A DNA stretch of 22,677 nucleotides from JBHHYU01 sp046757725 (GCA_046757725.1 JBHHYU010000045.1:1-22677), one strand, 5' to 3'. Shown: positions 6,962-14,471, counted from the stretch's first letter. Notes: generated by a model from the sequence alone, not told the origin. Made by a program: numbers and translations.

Positions 6962-8107
6962 ATGACCGATAAGCTGAAAGTAAGGATCCTCCGGAAGATT
7001 AACAAGGTCAATCGCAGCGACTGGGACCGGCTTCTCAATCCGGGTTCACCATTTCTAAGATGGGACTGGCTGGATATTCTGGAACAGACGGGGTGTGTTA
7101 ATGAAGAGACCGGGTGGTTACCTCACCATATTATTGTTGAACGAGACGGCGAGCTTGTTGGTGGCTGTCCCATGTACCTCAAGCTTCATAGTATGGGAGA
7201 ATTCGTCTTTGATTACGATTGGGCTGATTTCGCTCACCATCTGGGTATCCGGTATTATCCCAAACTACTTGTGGGTATTCCTTTCACGCCGGTTACGGGC
7301 CCACGCTTCCTTACGGGCCGTTACAGGAATAGGCAAGAGCTGGTTCGACTTATGGGAAAGGTCCTGATGCAGATTGCCCGAGACAACCAGATCTCATCCG
7401 TACACGTAAACTTTTGCCTAAGTGACGAAGTCAAGGCATTGCGACAGCTGGGTTTTCTTCCTAGGAATGGCATTCAGTTTCACTGGCAAAATCACGGCTA
7501 CAACTCGTTCGATGATTATCTACATGCCTTTCGGAGTAATCGGCGGACCAAAATCAAGCGGGAGCGACGGGAGCTTCATCAGCAGGGTATTACCATTCGT
7601 GTCATCGAAGGAAGCGAAGTAACGTCAGGGGAATTACGCATCATGTTTCAACTCTACAAGGGCCACATCGACCAGCTCTACTATGGTCGTCAATACCTTA
7701 CGCAGGAATTCTTTGAAGAGTTATCCCGCCGCTTTACCCCTCATATCTGTCTAATCCTTGCCGAACGAAACTCCCGGATCATTGCCGGTACGTTGAATAT
7801 TCAGGACCACGAAGTCTTCTACGGTCGCTACTGGGGTGCCTTCGAAGAAGAGCGTTATCTGCACTTCAACGTTTGCTATTACTCTGCCATCGAGCATTGT
7901 ATTCAGAAAGGGCTGCAACGATTTGAGGCCGGTGCCGGTGGGAGCTTCAAACAGCTTCGGGGGCTGGATCCGCGACCAACGACAAGTATGCACTATGTGG
8001 TAGAAGAAGGGTTCAGACGTGCCATAGAGAAGCACCTTTCGCAGGAAAGAAGCCTTATCCATACTCAGCGAGCGATGCTACTTGAAAAGAGCCAACTTAA
8101 AAAGTAA
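6962..8107 (+). CDS. FemAB/GNAT-like acyltransferase of the COG3146 'peptidogalycan' family
   Basis: A 381-residue protein matching the FemAB_like family (PF04339, COG3146). Seen features: 'FLRWDWLDILEQTG' near residue 24, the hydrophilic 'HHIIVERDGELVGGCPMYLK' block near 58, 'EFVFDYDWADFAHHLG' near 80, 'FTPVTGPRFLTG' near 106, and 'FRSNRRTKIKRERRE' near 188. The C-terminal half carries a GNAT-like core and 'FEAGAGGSFKQLRGL' near 322. Family members are predicted N-acyltransferases, possibly transferring from aminoacyl-tRNA or acyl-CoA, with no well-tested reaction; the link to peptidoglycan is by similarity to FemAB only. The start at ATG 6962 lacks a ribosome-binding site, see the adjacent -10 entry. 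purM follows 103 bp downstream; a small hairpin (TGGCT-TCAG-AGCCA, 8108-8121) sits right after the stop. Confidence 0.85.
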   Translation: MTDKLKVRILRKINKVNRSDWDRLLNPGSPFLRWDWLDILEQTGCVNEETGWLPHHIIVERDGELVGGCPMYLKLHSMGEFVFDYDWADFAHHLGIRYYPKLLVGIPFTPVTGPRFLTGRYRNRQELVRLMGKVLMQIARDNQISSVHVNFCLSDEVKALRQLGFLPRNGIQFHWQNHGYNSFDDYLHAFRSNRRTKIKRERRELHQQGITIRVIEGSEVTSGELRIMFQLYKGHIDQLYYGRQYLTQEFFEELSRRFTPHICLILAERNSRIIAGTLNIQDHEVFYGRYWGAFEEERYLHFNVCYYSAIEHCIQKGLQRFEAGAGGSFKQLRGLDPRPTTSMHYVVEEGFRRAIEKHLSQERSLIHTQRAMLLEKSQLKK

Positions 8108-8210
8108 TGGCTTCAGAGCCAAGTAAACAGCGGTATTGGACAAAGTCCCATTTTCCACGATATGATGGTACAAGTCTGATCCATAAACATAAAAACACCG
8201 ACAGCATAGC

Positions 8211-9254
8211 GTGCCTAAGAAAACAGGAATAACCTATAAAGGGGTCGGCGTGGATATCTCTGCCGCCGATCGCCTGGTGCGCCGTATTCAGCCCATCGCT
8301 CTGAAGACAGCCCGTCATGGATTGTTAGCGGGAGTGGGAGGATTCAGCGCGCTCTTTGATCTGAAAGGTCGGAAATACGGTCACCCGGTCCTTGTCTCGT
8401 CTACTGACGGGGTGGGCACCAAGCTCAAGGTTGCTTTTATGATGGGCGTTCATCATACCGTTGGTATTGACCTTGTAGCCATGGGAGTGAATGATATTTT
8501 AACTCAAGGGGCCGAGCCTCTTTTTTTTCTGGATTATTTTTCCACAGGAAAACTCAAACCCCAGATCGCCCTGGATGTGATTCGAGGCATCGCGGAGGGG
8601 TGTCGCCGTGCCGGTTGCGCCCTTATCGGAGGAGAGACCGCTGAAATGCCCTCTTTCTACAGTGGTGGACAATATGACCTGGCCGGTTTTGTCGTTGGGG
8701 TAGTGGAAAAGCGGAAGATCCCAAAACCGGCGGCGATTGTCTCAGGTGACGTCCTGATCGGATTACCCTCAAGCGGGCTTCACAGCAACGGCTTCTCGTT
8801 AGTGCGAAAAGTCCTGTTGGAAAATAAGGGGCTAAGACTAAGAAATAGAGTCCAGGGGCTGGGTCGGACTCTTGGAGAGGAACTATTGGAACCTACACGG
8901 ATCTATGCAAAGACAATTCAATCTTTGCTTCGGCGCCATTCCATCAAAGGGATGGCACACATAACAGGAGGAGGAGTTCCTGGAAATCTTCCAAGAATTT
9001 TGCCCAGAGGGCAGGGGGCGCGAATTCACCGGGGCAGCTGGCCTGTGCCTCCCGTCTTTGAACTGATTCAACGTCTTGGCCGTATTTCCCAATCGGAGAT
9101 GGACCGGACGTTTAATAACGGCTTGGGAATGATCCTGGTTGTCGGGAAAGGAGCAATAGATGGGGTCGCCCGGTCTTTGAAGAGGAGGGGAGAAAACTAC
9201 TCCCTGATAGGAGAAATCAGGAAAGGAGTGAGGGGAGTCCGTTTTATCCCCTAA
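8211..9254 (+). CDS. purM: Phosphoribosylformylglycinamidine cyclo-ligase (AIR synthetase)
   Basis: A full-length 347-residue PurM, the cytosolic ATP-dependent enzyme that closes FGAM to 5-aminoimidazole ribonucleotide in purine synthesis. Diagnostic blocks: 'YKGVGVDISAAD' (9-20), 'VSSTDGVGTKLKVA' (62-75), 'IDLVAMGVNDILTQGAEP' (86-103), 'GGETAEMPSFY' (140-150), 'LPSSGLHSNGFSL' (185-197), and 'ITGGGVPGNLPRILP' further on. The start is GTG 8211 (MPKKTGITYK...), the only one that fits the family N-terminus; no clear Shine-Dalgarno site precedes it. purN follows after 8 bp, so the two successive-pathway enzymes form an operon. No purine riboswitch or PurR-like palindrome is evident in the 103-bp leader. 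Confidence 0.97.
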   Translation: MPKKTGITYKGVGVDISAADRLVRRIQPIALKTARHGLLAGVGGFSALFDLKGRKYGHPVLVSSTDGVGTKLKVAFMMGVHHTVGIDLVAMGVNDILTQGAEPLFFLDYFSTGKLKPQIALDVIRGIAEGCRRAGCALIGGETAEMPSFYSGGQYDLAGFVVGVVEKRKIPKPAAIVSGDVLIGLPSSGLHSNGFSLVRKVLLENKGLRLRNRVQGLGRTLGEELLEPTRIYAKTIQSLLRRHSIKGMAHITGGGVPGNLPRILPRGQGARIHRGSWPVPPVFELIQRLGRISQSEMDRTFNNGLGMILVVGKGAIDGVARSLKRRGENYSLIGEIRKGVRGVRFIP

Positions 9255-9262
9255 ACGCGTTT

Positions 9263-9922
9263 ATGGCACAGCAGGTCCCTTTGGGTGTGCTCATCTCCGG
9301 TAGCGGAACAAACCTTCAGGCTATCATAGATGCTGCTGAAGAGAAGAAGATTGATGCGACTGTAAGTGTCGTCATCAGTAACAAAGAGGATGCCTTCGGT
9401 CTCGTAAGAGCCAGAAGACATCATATCCCGACTGAGGTGGTGGATCACCGGAAGTTTGCCACTAGGGAGGCCTACGATCAAGTCTTGATCGACATTCTCC
9501 GGGCCAATGGAGTAGAATTAGTTATTTTGGCCGGTTTCATGCGGCTCCTGTCCCCTCTTCTCGTGAAAGAATTTTCCAACCACATCATGAACGTTCACCC
9601 CGCCCTGCTCCCGTCATTTCCAGGCCTCCATGTCCAGAAAAAGGCGATTGAACACGGGGTGCGCTTTTCGGGCTGTACGGTTCATTTTGTTAACGAGGAG
9701 TGCGATCAAGGTCCCATCATCATCCAGGCGGTTGTCCCTGTTTTTCTGGACGATACCGTAGACACTCTCAGCGCCAGGATCTTGAAAGCGGAACATCGTA
9801 TTTTTCCGAGGGCGATCCAGCTGTACAGCGAAGGGAGGCTTCGCGTGGTGGGGCGACGGGTCTTGATAGATCACTTACCAAATGAAGAACAGGTATTGAT
9901 CCAGCCTCCGTTAAAAGGATGA
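9263..9922 (+). CDS. purN: Phosphoribosylglycinamide formyltransferase (GAR transformylase)
   Basis: A 219-residue PurN, which moves a formyl group from 10-formyltetrahydrofolate to GAR, the third step of purine synthesis. Substrate loop 'LISGSGTNLQAI' (10-21). The catalytic triad is visible: Asn110 and His112 in 'IMNVHPALLPSFPGLH', and Asp148 in 'CDQGPIIIQ'; spacing equals that of the E. coli enzyme. The C-terminal tail ends in 'GRLRVVGRRVLID' plus about 15 extra residues. It starts 8 bp after purM and its last codons overlap the next gene by 4 bp (ATGA), so translation is likely coupled to both. Identification is secure. Confidence 0.97.
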   Translation: MAQQVPLGVLISGSGTNLQAIIDAAEEKKIDATVSVVISNKEDAFGLVRARRHHIPTEVVDHRKFATREAYDQVLIDILRANGVELVILAGFMRLLSPLLVKEFSNHIMNVHPALLPSFPGLHVQKKAIEHGVRFSGCTVHFVNEECDQGPIIIQAVVPVFLDDTVDTLSARILKAEHRIFPRAIQLYSEGRLRVVGRRVLIDHLPNEEQVLIQPPLKG

Positions 9923-10896
9923 AACAAAGCAACCCCACCGTTATCTTCCTTCTTAAGATTCTGGTCAGTGTCGGCCTCATGGTTTTTCTCATTTCCAGAA
10001 TCGACGTGAACCGATTTCTTCGAGTGATTTCCTCTGCCCACCTTTCTTATCTTGGGGTTGCGCTAACGGGGTATTTTTTGGGACAGATTATCAGCTCAAT
10101 TAGATGGGCCATACTGGCGCGACCTTTGGGGTTCAGGAACCCTATTAAGGAATTTACGCTCTTTTACCTTATTGGCATGTTTTTTAACCTGTTGGCTCCA
10201 AGTACGGTGGGTGGGGATGTCGGTCGCGTTTTTTATCTGGCCCGTGACGGGAACCACGATCAGCGTACCAAATGGTTGGGTTCTACAGCCCCGGCAGTGG
10301 CTTCTGTGATCATGGATCGAGCTATCGGGATGGCTGTTATGGTATGGATTGGTGCATTGGCACTATTAGTTTTTCCGCAATACTCTCTTCCGGCTTTTAT
10401 TCGTTATCCAACCTTTGTGATAGCGTTAGGGCTCATCTGCGGTTGGATGCTTCTTTCTCCCATCAACAAATATTTCCGTGGTAGAGAACATCCCGTAGTA
10501 AAAAAATTGTCCCTGGTCCTGGAGACCTATCAAAATCATCGGCAAGTGGTAATGCAGGCCATGATATTCTCTCTGGTCGTTCACTTGATTCAGGCCTGGA
10601 TACAGATCCTGTTAGGTCAAGCTCTGGATGTACAAATTCCTTGGTCCTTTAGCTTGATCCTCTATCCATTAGTGGGTCTGTTCAGTGCCCTTCCAGTAAG
10701 CTTTAGCGGATTTGGATTGCGGGAGGGGAGCTACCTGTTTTTGCTTCCCACGATTGGAATCAGCCCGGAAAAGGCGATTACTGTCGGGCTTATCTGGTTC
10801 ATTATCGTTGCCTTCGACAGCCTGATTGGTGGGGCGGTTTTTATTTTAAGAAAAAATTCGCTACCTTCGCCGTTGGCTTCAAAAATAGAAAATTAA
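9919..10896 (+). CDS. Flippase-like integral membrane protein, LPG_synthase_TM (UPF0104/AglD-like) family
   Basis: A 325-residue polytopic protein with about seven or eight hydrophobic segments (for example residues 8-26, 43-62, 80-95, 125-152, 163-181, 212-232, 245-262, 288-310). Family motifs: 'IRWAILARPLG' (61-71), 'FFNLLAPSTVGGDVGRVFY' (88-106), 'VIMDRAIGM' (130-138) and 'LPVSFSGFGLREG' (258-270). This matches the membrane half of lysylphosphatidylglycerol synthase (PF03706), found alone in many bacteria and thought to handle lipid-linked substrates; no catalytic domain is attached here. It overlaps purN by 4 bp, so it is the third gene of the purine operon. Its stop codon overlaps that of mgtE on the other strand. 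Role unknown beyond membrane lipid or glycan metabolism. Confidence 0.85.
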   Translation: MKQSNPTVIFLLKILVSVGLMVFLISRIDVNRFLRVISSAHLSYLGVALTGYFLGQIISSIRWAILARPLGFRNPIKEFTLFYLIGMFFNLLAPSTVGGDVGRVFYLARDGNHDQRTKWLGSTAPAVASVIMDRAIGMAVMVWIGALALLVFPQYSLPAFIRYPTFVIALGLICGWMLLSPINKYFRGREHPVVKKLSLVLETYQNHRQVVMQAMIFSLVVHLIQAWIQILLGQALDVQIPWSFSLILYPLVGLFSALPVSFSGFGLREGSYLFLLPTIGISPEKAITVGLIWFIIVAFDSLIGGAVFILRKNSLPSPLASKIEN

Positions 10897-12248
10897 GTAA
10901 GGTAGCGGAGAAAGATAGTTGCTAGGCCCAGGAATGAGAGGAAGCCAAAGACGTCGGTAAAGGTGGTAACGATCACTCCGGAGCCGATGGCTGGGTCAAA
11001 CTTTAGCCACTTCAAAGTTAAAGGGATGAGCGTTCCGGATAGTCCTGCGACTAGCCCCAGGTTAATGATCATGGCGAGTGCAAGGACCAGTCCCAAAAAT
11101 GGATTGCCCTTCCAAAAAAACGCTACAATGAGGGCTATGAGACCACCCGTAACCACCGCTATGGACACATTGACGGATACTTCTTTGAGAACCGCCCGCC
11201 AGGCCGAAGAAAATTCCAGCTCTCCCAGGGCCATGGCCCGCACCATAACAGTGACGGTTTGAGTGCCACCGTTTCCTCCCATGCCCGCTACTACCGGCAT
11301 AAAGATCGCCAAGGCCACAACCTTTTCAATCGCTCCTTCAAACAGGCCGACAACGGATGCCGCAAGGATCGCCGTCAGCAAGTTCAGCACCATCCAGGGA
11401 AGACGCATCCTGATGGATCGGCTGGCAGGAGTAAAAACCCGGTCCTCCTCTTCTAACCCCGCCATCTTATACATGTCTTCTGTTGTTTCTTCCTCGAGAA
11501 TGTCAATGACATCATCTACGGTGATGATACCCAAAAGGTGATCCTCTTCGTCCACGATGGGTAACGCTAGCAGTTCATATTTGGCAACCAAACGGGCGGC
11601 CGCCTCTTGATCCATAGAGGCATTTGCCCGTACCGGGTCCGCCACCATCATCTCTCTGAGGGTGCGATCGTAGGGCGCTATCACAAGGTTACGGATCGGC
11701 ACAACGCCGACCAGCCTACCCTCCTGGTCCACGACATAGAGGTAGAAAAAGGTCTCCAGTTCTCCTTTCTCGCGGATCCTGTCAATGGCCCCCTGGGCCG
11801 TTGTATGGGGGAGCAGGGCCAGATATTCGTCCGTCATGAGTCTTCCGATGGCTTCCTCAGGATAGCTGATGAGTTGTTGAACCCTCTCTCTTCGATCGGG
11901 GTCTACGACGGCAAGGACCTTCTCCCTTCTCTCCTCCGACAGACTGTCGATGAAGGTCACCGCATCGTCTGGATCAAGCCTGGCAATGACACGCGCCACT
12001 TTTTCATCGTCGATCAATTCAAGGATATCAGGGAGTAGTTCAGGAGGCAGCTCTTTGAGAGTTTTTGCCGCTCTGCGGATAGAAAGAAGTGTGTCAAAAA
12101 GGAGGCGCACCTCGGCCGGCTCCAGGTCCTTAAACAGAGGTGCGAGATCGGCCGGGTGGCTCTGGCCGATCAACCTTAAAACACGATCCGGAGTAGCCGT
12201 ACGGATCATTTCACGGATCGTTTGATGATCTAACGTGGGAGATTTCAT
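10893..12248 (-). CDS. mgtE: Magnesium transporter MgtE
   Basis: A full-length 451-residue Mg2+ channel/transporter of the inner membrane. The cytosolic MgtE_N superhelical domain spans about 30-130, a CBS pair about 135-250 ('GRLMTDEYLALLP', 'LPIVDEEDHLLGIITVDDV'), and the membrane domain 285-450 with five helices. The pore motif 'AGMGGNGGTQ' is at 321-330, and Asp432 in 'TTFTDVFGFL' matches the Mg2+-selecting aspartate of the Thermus protein. In the family, Mg2+ bound between the N and CBS domains closes the channel, giving self-regulation. I see no M-box riboswitch in the 239-bp upstream gap and no strong ribosome site before ATG 12248. It is convergent with the purMN operon; the shared TTAA carries both stops. 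Confidence 0.96.
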   Translation of the reverse strand: MKSPTLDHQTIREMIRTATPDRVLRLIGQSHPADLAPLFKDLEPAEVRLLFDTLLSIRRAAKTLKELPPELLPDILELIDDEKVARVIARLDPDDAVTFIDSLSEERREKVLAVVDPDRRERVQQLISYPEEAIGRLMTDEYLALLPHTTAQGAIDRIREKGELETFFYLYVVDQEGRLVGVVPIRNLVIAPYDRTLREMMVADPVRANASMDQEAAARLVAKYELLALPIVDEEDHLLGIITVDDVIDILEEETTEDMYKMAGLEEEDRVFTPASRSIRMRLPWMVLNLLTAILAASVVGLFEGAIEKVVALAIFMPVVAGMGGNGGTQTVTVMVRAMALGELEFSSAWRAVLKEVSVNVSIAVVTGGLIALIVAFFWKGNPFLGLVLALAMIINLGLVAGLSGTLIPLTLKWLKFDPAIGSGVIVTTFTDVFGFLSFLGLATIFLRYLT

Positions 12249-12284
12249 GGTCTACAATCCATACTAAGGACTATTTTTCTAACT

Positions 12285-12305
12285 GTTGCAGTGACGTTTT
12301 GCAAC
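12285..12305. repeat. Short inverted repeat between mgtE and tatA
   Basis: GTTGCA and TGCAAC are perfect 6-bp arms around a 9-bp loop, 36 bp upstream of the mgtE start and 180 bp upstream of tatA. It lies where an mgtE promoter or operator would be. A role as a regulator site is possible but unsupported; arms this short occur by chance. Confidence 0.25.
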
Positions 12306-12420
12306 TATAAATCATCTATTTTGTCGAGGGATTTAAATGAATTCCTTAGATCTGGTATCTTATTCGATGATAGGTCATCCGTGAGTTAAGAAGGGCGTAA
12401 TGGGCTGGCATAAAAACTCA

Positions 12421-12449
12421 TTGTACATACGGAATTAACGCGGTATTCT
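12421..12449 (+). promoter_or_regulatory. Sigma-70-type promoter of tatA
   Basis: TTGTAC (4 of 6) and TATTCT (4 of 6) are spaced by 17 bp. The predicted start near 12456 would give a leader of about 32 nt containing the strong AAGGAGGG ribosome site at 12477-12484, three bases before the tatA ATG. Confidence 0.5.
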
Positions 12450-12487
12450 CTTTTGCGGGAGAGGTGGAGAAACTTTAAGGAGGGTGT

Positions 12488-12694
12488 ATGTTTGGGCTCG
12501 GGGTTTACGAACTGTTGTTTATCTTGGTGATTGCCCTGATTATCTTTGGCCCGGCGAAACTTCCCCAGATCGGCAGCGGGCTGGGTAAGGCCATCCGCGA
12601 CTTCAAGAAGGGAATGGGGGGTGAAGAGCCGGAAAATCCCGAAAAAACCGAGGAGGCTGCCAAAAAGGACAAGCCCGAGAAACTCCAGTCCTGA
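12488..12694 (+). CDS. tatA: Sec-independent translocase protein TatA/TatE
   Basis: A 68-residue pore-forming Tat subunit. It shows the family layout: a short periplasmic N-terminus, a single membrane helix (residues 6-20, 'VYELLFILVIALIIFGPAKLP' in part), the hinge 'FGPAKLP', an amphipathic helix ('IGSGLGKAIRDFKKGM', 27-43) and an acidic/lysine-rich tail ('EEPENPEKTEEAAKKD'). TatA oligomers carry folded proteins with twin-arginine signals across the inner membrane. It stands alone: tatB and tatC are not next to it. A sigma-70-like promoter and very strong ribosome site precede it and a terminator-like hairpin follows, so it looks like a single-gene unit. TatA and TatE cannot be told apart; TatB is less likely given the tail and short length. 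Confidence 0.93.
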   Translation: MFGLGVYELLFILVIALIIFGPAKLPQIGSGLGKAIRDFKKGMGGEEPENPEKTEEAAKKDKPEKLQS

Positions 12695-12741
12695 GAAGCC
12701 CAGTAGACTACCATGAGCGAAACCAAACGAAGGTGGAAGTT

Positions 12742-12769
12742 GAAGGGGCTGTACAGCTTCAGTGTTTTT
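12742..12769 (+). terminator. Terminator-like hairpin after tatA
   Basis: GAAG...CTTC closes over GCT-GTAC-AGC with a two-base GG bulge (12742-12760). Then AGTG and five T follow (12765-12769). It lies 47 bp after the tatA stop. The stem is short and bulged, so efficiency is uncertain. Confidence 0.5.
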
Positions 12770-12784
12770 AGAGCCGTTTTTAGT

Positions 12785-12801
12785 ATCAGCTGCAAGCTGA
12801 T
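12785..12801. repeat. Perfect 7-bp inverted repeat ahead of the DUF47 gene
   Basis: ATCAGCT and AGCTGAT flank GCA, 39 bp before the ATG of the DUF47 gene. No T-run follows on either strand, so it is not an intrinsic terminator. It may be an operator or a leader hairpin. It does not resemble a Pho box (direct CTGTCAT repeats). Confidence 0.35.
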
Positions 12802-12840
12802 GGGTGGATAGTTCGGAGAAAATATTATAGGAGTGTCACG

Positions 12841-13461
12841 ATGCGAATTCTTCCGAGAGATGAAAAGTTTTACGATCTCTTCGAGAGCAGTGCAAGCAAG
12901 GTTCTTAAAGGGGCGACCCAACTGGAGGAACTGATCCGGAATTTTAAAGATGTTTCCGTCAGGGCCAAACAGATCAAGGATACTGAACACGAGGGCGATG
13001 TCATAACTCATAATACCATTGAGATGCTACATCTCACCTTCGTCACGCCGTTGGATCGGGAGGATATTCACAGTCTTATTTCTGCGCTGGACGATGTCTT
13101 GGACTACATCGAGGCCTGTGCGGAGCGTCTCAGTCTTTTTAAGATTACCAAGACCACAGAAGAGGCCGTAGCCCTTGTAGGGGTTTTGGTCAAGGCTGTC
13201 AAGGAGATCGAGCAGGCAGTGTCTACGTTGCGCCACTTGAAGGGACCAGAATCCATTATGAAGAAATGTATCGAGATTAACCGGCTGGAAAATGATGGTG
13301 ACGATGTGTGCCGCGCGGCGGTGGCCAAACTGTTCGAGCCGGATAACGATCCGCTAGAGGTCATCAAGTGGAAGGAGATCTACGAGACTCTAGAGGATGC
13401 GATCGATCGATGTGAAGACGTTGCGAATGTCCTTGAAGGGATTGTCCTCAAAAACACTTGA
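12841..13461 (+). CDS. DUF47 family PhoU-like protein (phosphate transport regulator)
   Basis: A 206-residue all-helical protein of the DUF47/PhoU_div (TIGR00153) family. It begins 'MRILPRDEKFYDLFE', which is typical. Two acidic metal-binding repeats are visible: 'DTEHEGDVITHNTIEML' (47-63) and 'INRLENDGDDVCRAAV' (145-160), plus 'DREDIHSLISALDDVLDYIE' (72-91). Relatives bind metal clusters and usually sit directly before a low-affinity phosphate transporter gene (pit), whose activity they are thought to control. Here the next gene is a methyltransferase on the other strand, so the partner is absent from this window. Ribosome site TAGGAG lies 8 bp before ATG 12841. A perfect inverted repeat is in its leader. 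Confidence 0.92.
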   Translation: MRILPRDEKFYDLFESSASKVLKGATQLEELIRNFKDVSVRAKQIKDTEHEGDVITHNTIEMLHLTFVTPLDREDIHSLISALDDVLDYIEACAERLSLFKITKTTEEAVALVGVLVKAVKEIEQAVSTLRHLKGPESIMKKCIEINRLENDGDDVCRAAVAKLFEPDNDPLEVIKWKEIYETLEDAIDRCEDVANVLEGIVLKNT

Positions 13462-13511
13462 AGCCCTCGCTCTTCTCTTCGCCTGGGATTAATGGTGGAT
13501 CAGGAGTTCGT

Positions 13512-14165
13512 TCAGGACTGTCTTAGGGAAGACGAAACACCAGCCTTCTGATTACAGCCCACCACCACCGTGTATAGGGAGAGTTTCGAGAGTTTATAGA
13601 TCGATTCTATTTTGAGTCCTGTTTCCTGGATAAACGGTTTTAACCTAAGGTTGGTGCGCCACCCGAGCCTCCGGGTGAAGGGATCCATGGCCTCAGTCAG
13701 AAAACCCAGGGCCGGAATATCGCTTGTAAAGTGGTTCACAATGACAATCCTCCCCCCCGGCCGGCATACCCTTTTGGCTTCTTCCATCATCCGGATCGGA
13801 TTGGGCACCACCGTGACCACGTGAAAGGCCATGACATAATCAAAGCTGTTGTCTGGAAAATCAAGGTGAAGGGCATCCATTTCTAAAACCTTCAGGTGGG
13901 TCCACCCGTTCTCTCTGATTTTGTCCCGCGCACGGTCCAACATGTCTGGCGCCAGATCGATCCCAGTTACCTGGCAGTGTCGAGGGTAGGCAGGAAAGGA
14001 AGTTCCCGTTCCTGCTCCGACCTCCAAGACACTTGTCCCCCGGCGGATATGCATGTCTTCGATAACCCACCGTAGACGAGAATAAAAAATTTTACCGAAT
14101 ATTTTGTCATAAAGGGGCGCTAGGTCCGAGTAGAGCCTACTTTCGTGCGCTTCTATCTCACCCAT
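13512..14165 (-). CDS. Class I SAM-dependent methyltransferase (PmtA/UbiE-like)
   Basis: A 217-residue Rossmann-fold methyltransferase. Motif I is 'VLEVGAGTGTSFPAYP' (46-61), the ribose-binding acid is in 'VTGIDLAPDMLDRARDKI' (66-83), motif II region 'MDALHLDFPDNSFDYVMAF' (96-114) and motif III 'RVCRPGGRIVIVNHF' (132-146). The entry 'SRLYSDLAPLYDKIFGKIF' (9-27) resembles Rhodobacter-type phosphatidylethanolamine N-methyltransferase (PmtA) and UbiE/COQ5 relatives. The acceptor could therefore be a phospholipid, a quinone or something else. A TTGAGG site lies 8 bp before ATG 14165. The gene is 39 bp downstream of an HTH gene on the same strand and is probably co-transcribed with it. Confidence 0.87.
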   Translation of the reverse strand: MGEIEAHESRLYSDLAPLYDKIFGKIFYSRLRWVIEDMHIRRGTSVLEVGAGTGTSFPAYPRHCQVTGIDLAPDMLDRARDKIRENGWTHLKVLEMDALHLDFPDNSFDYVMAFHVVTVVPNPIRMMEEAKRVCRPGGRIVIVNHFTSDIPALGFLTEAMDPFTRRLGWRTNLRLKPFIQETGLKIESIYKLSKLSLYTVVVGCNQKAGVSSSLRQS

Positions 14166-14204
14166 GAGTTGAACCTCAAGCTGCCATGCCCATGCTTTTG
14201 AGAA

Positions 14205-14399
14205 TCAGGCATCTCGGATCCCCCTTGTTTGCCGTCTGTTATAGGAAGAGATATCCGTTTTCCGAAAGCGCCACTGTTTTCCCTTCTTGAAGCCCGGCAA
14301 GATATTTTTCCGCGCGAACTCATTTACGGTATCAGGGCTCAGGTCCAGAATCATGGCCACATCCCTGCTATTCAATAGATCTTCTTCTCTTTCCAACAT
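14205..14399 (-). CDS. Small excisionase/MerR-type helix-turn-helix protein
   Basis: A 64-residue winged-helix DNA-binding protein of the excisionase (HTH_17) type: 'LLNSRDVAMILDLSPDTVNEF' (8-28) is the helix-turn-helix, 'LPGFKKGKQWRFRKTDISSY' (34-53) is the wing with the usual 'G-x-W-R-F-x-x-x-D' core. I start it at ATG 14399, three bases after the run AGGGGGG. ATG 14423 and TTG 14426 are alternatives but sit too close to the predicted transcript start and lack a ribosome site. Despite the family name there is no integrase or attachment site nearby, so a transcriptional regulator is more likely than a recombination factor. It heads a probable operon with the methyltransferase. Targets unknown. 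Confidence 0.82.
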   Translation of the reverse strand: MLEREEDLLNSRDVAMILDLSPDTVNEFARKNILPGFKKGKQWRFRKTDISSYNRRQTRGIRDA

Positions 14400-14442
14400 A
14401 ATCCCCCCCTGCGCGCGTAGCATCAATTGCCCAACGTGAGTT

Positions 14443-14471
14443 TTTTTAACAAGTTAGCCAGACCCTGTCAA
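14443..14471 (-). promoter_or_regulatory. Sigma-70-type promoter of the HTH/methyltransferase operon
   Basis: On the minus strand a perfect TTGACA (14466-14471) is followed by 17 bp and TAAAAA (14443-14448), with TG one base before the -10 box (extended -10). The start would be near 14436, about 36 nt ahead of the ATG at 14399. Confidence 0.6.

Noticed and set aside
8108..8121. Hairpin TGGCT-TCAG-AGCCA as a terminator of the FemAB-like gene
   Set aside because: The stem is only 5 bp and no T-run follows.
11607..12038. 143-codon plus-strand open frame inside mgtE
   Set aside because: It is antisense to the MgtE N and CBS domains, which are clearly conserved; no domain or start signal supports it.
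12249..12487. M-box magnesium riboswitch upstream of mgtE
   Set aside because: I found no multi-stem leader of the needed size or conserved core, nor a terminator before the mgtE start.
14205..14399. Excisionase of a mobile element
   Set aside because: The HTH type is shared with many plain regulators and there is no integrase, attachment repeat or phage gene in the neighbourhood.
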